Part shown: piece after piece, positions 57,921 through 64,000 of the stretch
How the letters are laid out: each line of letters starts with the position of its first letter
How positions within the stretch are numbered: position 1 is the stretch's first letter
From: Mortierella alpina
Lineage: Eukaryota; Mortierellomycota; Mortierellomycetes; Mortierellales; Mortierellaceae
Assembly: GCA_029449245.1 (NCBI GenBank)
Contig: JANATF010000004.1
Span: 2,418,001 to 2,482,000, forward strand
Length of the DNA: 64,000 bases
Direction of reading: 5' to 3'
Notes under the pieces: model-generated
The model's database searches: none
What the model saw: the letters and a program-made list of their open reading frames with translations, nothing else
What the model was told of the DNA's origin: nothing
Position numbers and translations under genes: made by a program

Positions 57921-59059
57921 ATGACAATGACGACAAAACTTGACAAGGCCCAAGCAATTGTGCAGCACATCCTCCGGCATTTGTCCTCGCCGAGACGAAG
58001 TCCTCATGGAGCAGACCTGGCGACCGCGAAGCCGTTATTTGTAGGCATATCAGGACCGCAGGGGATAGGTACTTTGAAGAGCTCGTGTCTGGCAATACTC
58101 TATCATGTCTTCGCCGCTCCTTTGTGCACCTCTTAATCTTCAAGCGTCTCCTGCTTGGACTTATAGGCAAAACAACAATGACGAACAAACTAGTGGCGAC
58201 GTTGTCAGGCGCTCCGCACAATTTGCGCGTTGTCACGCTGTCCGTGGACGATCTTTACCTCCCTTTCAAGGAGCAAGAAGCGCTCCGACAAAAGCACCCC
58301 GAAAACAAACTGCTCGAATTTCGCGGCCTCCCGGGGACTCACGATATCAGACTGGGTACACAAACATTCAGTGCCCTTTGTGCCGCCAATCATGCTACGC
58401 ATTCACGCACGGAACAGGGAGGGGGGCAACGACAGATGGAGGAAAAGGGTCAGGAACATTCAACATCGAAGATCGCGGTGGCTCTTCCGTCATACGACAA
58501 GTCTCTCCATGCTGGGCTTGGAGACCAGTTACCTCGGGAGCAATGGCCTGTGGTCCAAGGGCCATTTGATGTCGTCTTGTTTGAGGGGTGGTCTCTCGGC
58601 TTTAAATCTGTCCGGGATCCCACGAAGCTGTTTGAAATATACCAGCAGCATGCGACATGTCCTCCTCATTATCTGGGCCGGCACTCATTCGCTTCGCTCG
58701 AGATGGTGAATCGATCGCTGGAGGGATACGAACGGGAGTGGTACAGCTTCTTGGACGTGTTTGTCCACCTGTCAGCACCAAGCTTAGCGACCGTTTACAA
58801 ATGGAGAGCTGAGCAGGAGCGGGATCTATGGGCAAGAAAGGGCACTGGGATGACGGAGGATCAAGTCGAGGAGTTTGTCTCGAGGTTTATGCCTGCGTAC
58901 GAAGTATACTTGGAGAGACTTAAGCAGGAGAATCTATTTAAAGACGATCTGGTGCCCTTGTCAACGGCGCCGAAAGGGTCAGTCTCTTGGACCGGCCGGC
59001 ATCTGAGACTCGATCTGAACGAGGCAAGGGACCTCGTGTCGACTGTGCAGGTGGAATAG
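57921..59059 (+). CDS. TDA10: D-glycerate 3-kinase (Tda10/GLYK family)
   Basis: Exons 57921-58068 and 58167-59059 give 346 residues. The P-loop GISGPQGIGKTT is split by the intron. The rest of the kinase follows: VVTLSVDDLYLPF, RGLPGTHDIRLG, a low-complexity insertion (THSRTEQGGGQRQMEEKG), LPSYDKSLHAGLGDQLP, VVLFEGWSLGF and a C-terminal helix rich in Glu/Arg (YKWRAEQERDLWARKGTGM). It resembles yeast Tda10 and plant glycerate kinase, which phosphorylate D-glycerate to 3-phosphoglycerate. The start at 57921 follows a purine-rich leader. An in-frame ATG at 57846 is less likely because it would add an unrelated 25 residues. Confidence 0.9.
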
Positions 59060-59245
59060 AGCGCGACGGGTTGGACGCCTTTGTGCAAGCGGACCCACGG
59101 AACGTTTCGTCAAAGACGTGGAAAAGGGTGCCAGCAGAGACGGCGATTTCGATCGGGCGGCCGAGCCAATGTTCTCGATAGAAGATTCGATTCTCAGACA
59201 AAGCTTTCTCTCGCTCTTTACCCGAAACTGCGTGCTGTTCCCACA

Positions 59246-60687
59246 ATGAGTCTTTTCTCTCCCCTCTCTCTCCTCTCACTCGCCTCAGCTCGCCCATCTC
59301 GGTCCGCAGCATCCCTCGCCAGCATCGCACCATCCTCTCGTCGTGGTCTTTGTGCCCTCACGCCTGTGTCCTCTTGCCAGCCAAGTCTAAAGCATCGCTC
59401 TGCGCGTCCCTCACTCTCACCTCCAATTGTGCATTTCAAATCTCACTCTGCGCTTAGCGTGACTCTCCACAACTTCCAATTGAACCACACTTGTAGTCCA
59501 AGGCGCTTTTCCACCAACACAACATTGAACATGCGCGTCATTCCAGTTCCCGCACTCGAAGGTACAGTATGAAAAAAAGGATTCCGCTATACATTCAATA
59601 GTGGGGTCATGATAAGAGCCTCCCCATGTCTTGAACCTTCTGCTGCTATTGCCATATGAATTGCGGACCCTTCGTATGAATCAGTGCCCGCTTCACATCT
59701 TTGCTTAACCTGACTCTCATATACGTTTCTACTACCACTCACCTAGATAATTACTCCTACATCATCCTGGATGAAAAGACATCGGAAGCTGCTGTGGTCG
59801 ATCCAGTAGAGCCTCAGAAGCTGATGCATATCCTCCAGCACCTGGGAGCCAAGCTGACCTCGGTTCTCTGCACACATCACCACTGGGATCATGCTGGCGG
59901 CAACGTCGAGCTCATTGCCAAGAAACCTGGACTTGCAGTCTTTGGCGCGGATGCCAGAATTCCGGAAATCAACTATGTAGTCAAGGACAAAGAGGAGTTC
60001 AAGCTCGGATCTGTGACCATTCAAGCCTTATGGACGCACTGTCACACAAAGGGCAGCGTTAGCTACTACGCAAAGGATGGAACAGACCGCGCCGTGTTTA
60101 CAGGGGACACTCTCTTTCTTAGTAAGCGCCAAGCTCCTTGTTGATAATGTCAATTTATTGACTAGTGTGCGAGCTCTTGCCGTGTGTGGTGATTTATCTT
60201 TGACTAAGACTCGCGTATTGTTCCTTGTAGGTGGATGCGGCAGATTCTTCGAAGGCACAGCAGCGGATATGTACAACAGCCTTTTGCATATCCTGGCGAC
60301 ATTGCCGGTGGAAACGAAGGTTTACTGTGGACACGAGTACACCAAAGCCAACCTGCAGTTTGCGCTGCATGTGGAGCCTGACAATGCCCATGTCGCTCAA
60401 AAGCTGCAGTGGTGCATAGATAATAGCGTGAAGATGACTGTACCGGGAACCATTGGCGAGGAATTACTATGCAATCCCTTTCTTCGTGTCAAGTAAGCGG
60501 CAGAGATATGATCCAATTCCCTTGACGAGTGCCGAGAGTCGGACCAAGTAATTTGCTAACAATGATTTCTTGCGCATCGCATCTGCCTCTGTTTAGCGAG
60601 CCTTCCCTGCAAGCATTTACAGGCAAGACAGACCCCATTGATGTCATGCATGTGCTGCGAGAGCTAAAGAACACCTTTAAAGCGTAG
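59246..60687 (+). CDS. GLO2: Hydroxyacylglutathione hydrolase (glyoxalase II), likely with mitochondrial presequence
   Basis: Exons 59246-59561, 59747-60121, 60231-60492 and 60597-60687 give 347 residues. The binuclear metal motif THHHWDHAGG, the FTGDTLF motif and GHEYTKANLQFA are intact, with the closing NEPSLQAFTGKTDPIDVM. The enzyme hydrolyses S-D-lactoylglutathione to D-lactate and glutathione. The first 95 residues are Ser/Arg/Ala-rich (MSLFSPLSLLSLASARPSRS...) and look like a mitochondrial presequence. A second in-frame ATG at 59531 begins the cytosolic-type core MRVIPVPALEG. One gene may therefore make both forms. It starts 186 bp after the glycerate kinase stop. Confidence 0.93.
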
Positions 60688-60982
60688 TGCGTCGTCGTCC
60701 TCAGTTTATCCATTGCACGCGGATTTTTTTCCTGACCCTCCCGCAATAAAAAAAACTATATATCACATGATTTGCGACGCCGAAAATGAAAAATGCCTAA
60801 ATGGGTGGGTTGAAGAATCTTACACCCGTTGTTCTCCATTGTCTCCATTCATTACCCTCATTGCACCTTCATTTTCTACTGAGCACCAACTCCGCGGCAC
60901 CTTTCCTCTACCTTTTTTCTTCCACACACCCGGCACGGAGCCCCATTTATATTCTGTTGATCAACAGCTCTCCACGCCCGTA

Positions 60983-63900
60983 ATGATCTCGAGGCTGCTT
61001 GCGGACCTACCCGCTGTAGGCAAGGCCGTGCGCTCGAGGACTGTTCCCCGCAACGGGCGCACACTCTCGACTAGGCTCCCGTCAACAGCGGCCATGCTCA
61101 GAACCACCCGCAGGACACACACAACAGCAGCTGTAACATCCTCCGACACCAACGCCGTAACAGCAGCAACCAGGGCCATCAGCCCGAGCCTACCAGCCTT
61201 GGCCTCCGCATATCGAGGAGCTCAGCAACGCTTCTACAGCCGCAACGGAGTAAGCAGCCCCAGTCGTGTGCACCTCTTGTCCGCCATGTCAGGGACCCGC
61301 CTTGTGTCTAGAGCATTTTCAACCAACAGCAGCTATAGTAGTCCATACACCGTCGTCAGCAGACCCTTTGCTATTCCTCGCCGCCAGTCCGCTTTCCAAC
61401 ACTACCGAACACGCAGAAGCAACCTGATTGTCAGGCGAGGCATTGCTGCCACTGCCGCGCCTCGGTTTGTGATGCATGCCCTTCGATTGCCCATGGGTGC
61501 ACTGACGGCCAGTTTGGCCGGACTCTCCTATGCACAGTACAAAGTCACAGGTTAGGCAAACGGCATCTTTGAGAACAAGCAACATCTGAGATTGCTCTTC
61601 AAGACTACAAAGTACAAATACTGAAGCTTCTCTTTGTGTTCGTATAGAGCTCTCCAACCGAGGCACTGACTGGGCTATGGGACTTGCGGAAGATGTCAGA
61701 GGTTTAGCCACCTCCATCAAATCTACCATGAACGAAGTTCATCTACCCGAGCTCTCTTTGCCCGATTTTTTGGCACCTCTCTTCCGTGGACCGACTCTAG
61801 ATGACACGTCTTCAGCATTTGATCAAAGCAGTTCAAACAGCGTCGACACTCAAGACGGACCACGATTTATCCGCAAGTCAGCAACGGGAGGCAACAACAA
61901 CGATAACAAGAACAACAATCAGGAAGATCCTCAGAACAAGAAGGACGCTGCTGCTGCTGCTGCTGCTGCCGCGGCAGCCGTCTTAGCAAAGGCAAAGAGT
62001 GAAGAGGAGAGTCTTCGTCCATCGGGAATCCCACCACACGATGGAGACTTTATGCTACTGACCAAGAAACTGATTGAGGTCCGCAACGTGCTCAACTCGA
62101 TCGACCATAATGATACCCTCAAGCTGCCCAGCATTGTCGTCATTGGCAGCCAAAGTTCAGGAAAGAGTTCAGTCCTGGAAGCCATCGTTGGACACGAGTT
62201 CTTGCCAAAGTAAAGAGCTAGATCAACGCGCGCATCATTATGAGATTGAAATTTCTGACAAATACTAACACCTGCGAACACCTTTCATCATTAGGGGCTC
62301 TAACATGGTTACGCGACGACCCATTGAGCTCACTCTCATCCACACACCACACTCCAAGGAAGAGTACGGAGAGTTCCCCTCGTTGGGGTTGGGAAAGGTG
62401 CACGATTTCAAGCGCATCCAACAAACGCTCAAAGACCTCAACATGGCTGTCCCTGAATCTGAGTGTGTCTCAGCCAAGCCCATTGAGCTCCGGATCTACT
62501 CACCAAACATCCCTGACCTCACCTTGATCGACTTGCCAGGCTATATCCAAATCACCTCCAAGAACCAACCTCTGTCGCTCAAGGAAAAGATTACAGAGCT
62601 ATGTGAAAAGTACATCCAAGAGCCCAACATTATCCTGGCTGTATGTGCCGCCGATGTGGACTTGGCCAACTCGGAGGCGCTTAGGAGCAGTCGCAAGGTC
62701 GATCCTCTTGGCCTGCGAACCATCGGTGTCATCACAAAGATGGATTTGGTGGAACCAGATCGCGGCGTGGCTATTTTAAAGAACCAGGACTACCCTTTGC
62801 ACCTGGGCTATATCGGCGTGGTCTGCAAGGCGCCTGCGGGTGCAAGCAAGGATAACATGACGCAGGCTGTGATCAAGACCGAAGATGCGTATTTCAGAAG
62901 CGCCTATCAGTTCAGTCAGCGCGGTGTTGCTGTAGGCACTGGCACACTTCGACGGAAGTTGATGGATATTCTGGAGGAGAACATGGGCTCGAATCTGGGC
63001 TCGATCATCAAGGCTGTGCAGAAGGAACTGGACGAAACCCGCTACCAGTTCAAGGTCGAGTACAATGACCAAAAGATGAGCGCCGAATCGTATGTGGCCG
63101 AATCAGTTGATAAACTGAAGCACCGGTTCAAGGACTTTTCAAGGGCCTTTGGAAAACCGCAGGTCAGAATGGAGATCCGACACATGCTGGAGCAGCGAAT
63201 GCTTGATATCTGTGCCCAAAGATATTGGTCCGACCCAAGGATCAGTGAGCTGGCCCAACTGGACTCAACCTCGACAGCAGAGGAAGATCGACTCTATTGG
63301 GATTTGCAGTTAGACCTGGCTTCCTCGGCATTAACAAAGTCAGGTGTCGGTCGCCAGACCACGCAGCGTGTGGTTGATATTTTATCGAGGACGATGGAGC
63401 AGCTTGCAGAGGCCGAACCCTTCAATCACCATCCAGATGCAGCAAACACCATCAAGACCATGACGCACGAGATTCTCAGTAGCAGGAGCCAAGCCACGGC
63501 AGATCAAGTAGAGAACACCATTAAGCCTTACAAGTACGAGGTGGAGTGCACGGATGGCGAGTGGACCGAGGGAGTCAAGCGGGCCGTCACATTGTTGCAA
63601 GCAGAGCTCGAGATGTGCGAGGAAGCCCTTGCCAAGATTAAAACCATGGTCGGCACCAAGAAGCTCCGCAAGGCCATCAATTATGTGATCGCAACGGACA
63701 GAGAGGATGCCCGAAGGGCACAGCGACGGGAGGCCGTGGCCAAGCTGCGGGAGTCGAATCCACAGAAATACTTTGAGGAGCATACCCACTCCAAGGAGAC
63801 GGCTGGCAGTAGTAGCAGCGGAGTCGACTCTGGAGATGGTGAACATGAGCACGAGCACGAGCATGGTCAAGAGGACGAGAACGTACATGAGCACTCTGCG

Positions 63901-64000
63901 GAAGACGAGGACGAGCTCGAGGCTGCTATTCGACCGCATTTCAACCCAAAGCTTTTGAACAAGGCACGAGAGGCCCTGTCGTTGCGGGATCGCGCCCTGA
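60983..64000 (+). CDS. MGM1: Mitochondrial inner-membrane dynamin-like GTPase Mgm1 (OPA1), 3' partial
   Basis: Exons 60983-61550, 61648-62209 and 62295 to the window end encode at least 945 residues. A long Arg/Ser/Thr-rich presequence (about 160 residues) is followed by a hydrophobic segment near [16 protein letters not shown], the inner-membrane anchor. A Ser/Asn-rich linker holds an Ala tract encoded by GCT/GCC repeats at 61949-61982. The GTPase has G1 [10 protein letters not shown]3 DLPG and G4 TKMD. The middle/stalk domain and a His/Glu-rich insertion ([11 protein letters not shown]) come next. It drives inner-membrane fusion and cristae shape, and is cleaved by Pcp1 in yeast. The gene continues past the window edge. 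Confidence 0.95.

Noticed and set aside
1-64000. CRISPR arrays or bacterial operons
   Set aside because: No regularly spaced repeats were seen, and the gene structure is eukaryotic throughout.

Overview
The window is nuclear DNA of a filamentous fungus. Most protein-coding genes have several short introns (about 70-130 nt, GTAAG-type donors, pyrimidine-rich AG acceptors). The gene set is fungal: Prp16, Trs65, Swc5, Mgm1, Tda10-type glycerate kinase, a KNH-like wall protein and a YKR070W-like HAD protein. The style, the low-complexity secreted proteins and a Fanzor gene next to a decayed PIF/Harbinger transposase suggest an early-diverging lineage of the Mucoromycota, perhaps a Mortierella relative. 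That placement is inference from gene character, not a search result.

Layout. 1-3.6 kb: 3' part of the spliceosomal helicase PRP16, then a tiny retroposed insertion with an 18-bp target duplication and a tRNA-Ala(CGC). 4.3-7.1 kb: no recognised gene. 7.1-10.1 kb: MscS-type channel with an EF hand. 10.3-14.5 kb (minus): HAD-family mitochondrial protein and PDI1. 15.6-20.97 kb: SWC5, TRS65 (minus) and an ERV2-like sulfhydryl oxidase. 21.1-22.1 kb: Myb/SANT protein. 23.3-26.8 kb: KNH-like surface protein and ATP1. 27.3-28.0 kb (minus): an unusual alanine-rich secreted protein. 28-38.4 kb: accessory region with a decayed Harbinger transposase and a large, apparently intact Fanzor gene (minus). 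38.4-43.6 kb: secreted S8 protease, peroxisomal 2-hydroxy-acid oxidase (minus) and COX19. 43.6-46.6 kb: no recognised gene. 46.6-49.9 kb: an orphan low-complexity protein and an HMG-box protein. 50.2-54.2 kb: a nine-exon PCI-domain protein (minus) and a membrane coiled-coil protein. 54.6-57.7 kb (minus): SUI1 (eIF1) and DCTN5. 57.9-64 kb: glycerate 3-kinase, glyoxalase II and the start of MGM1, which runs off the window.

The housekeeping genes do not form one pathway, although oxidative folding (PDI1, an ERV2-like oxidase), mitochondrial function (ATP1, COX19, MGM1, GLO2) and small-acid metabolism (2-hydroxy-acid oxidase, glycerate kinase, GLO2) each appear more than once. The most notable content is the Fanzor, a eukaryotic TnpB/Cas12-like RNA-guided nuclease. 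All three RuvC acidic residues and the zinc finger are present, and the protein carries an unusually long N-terminal extension. Exon boundaries were worked out by hand from splice consensus, reading phase and family conservation. Every spliced model given here keeps a consistent frame.
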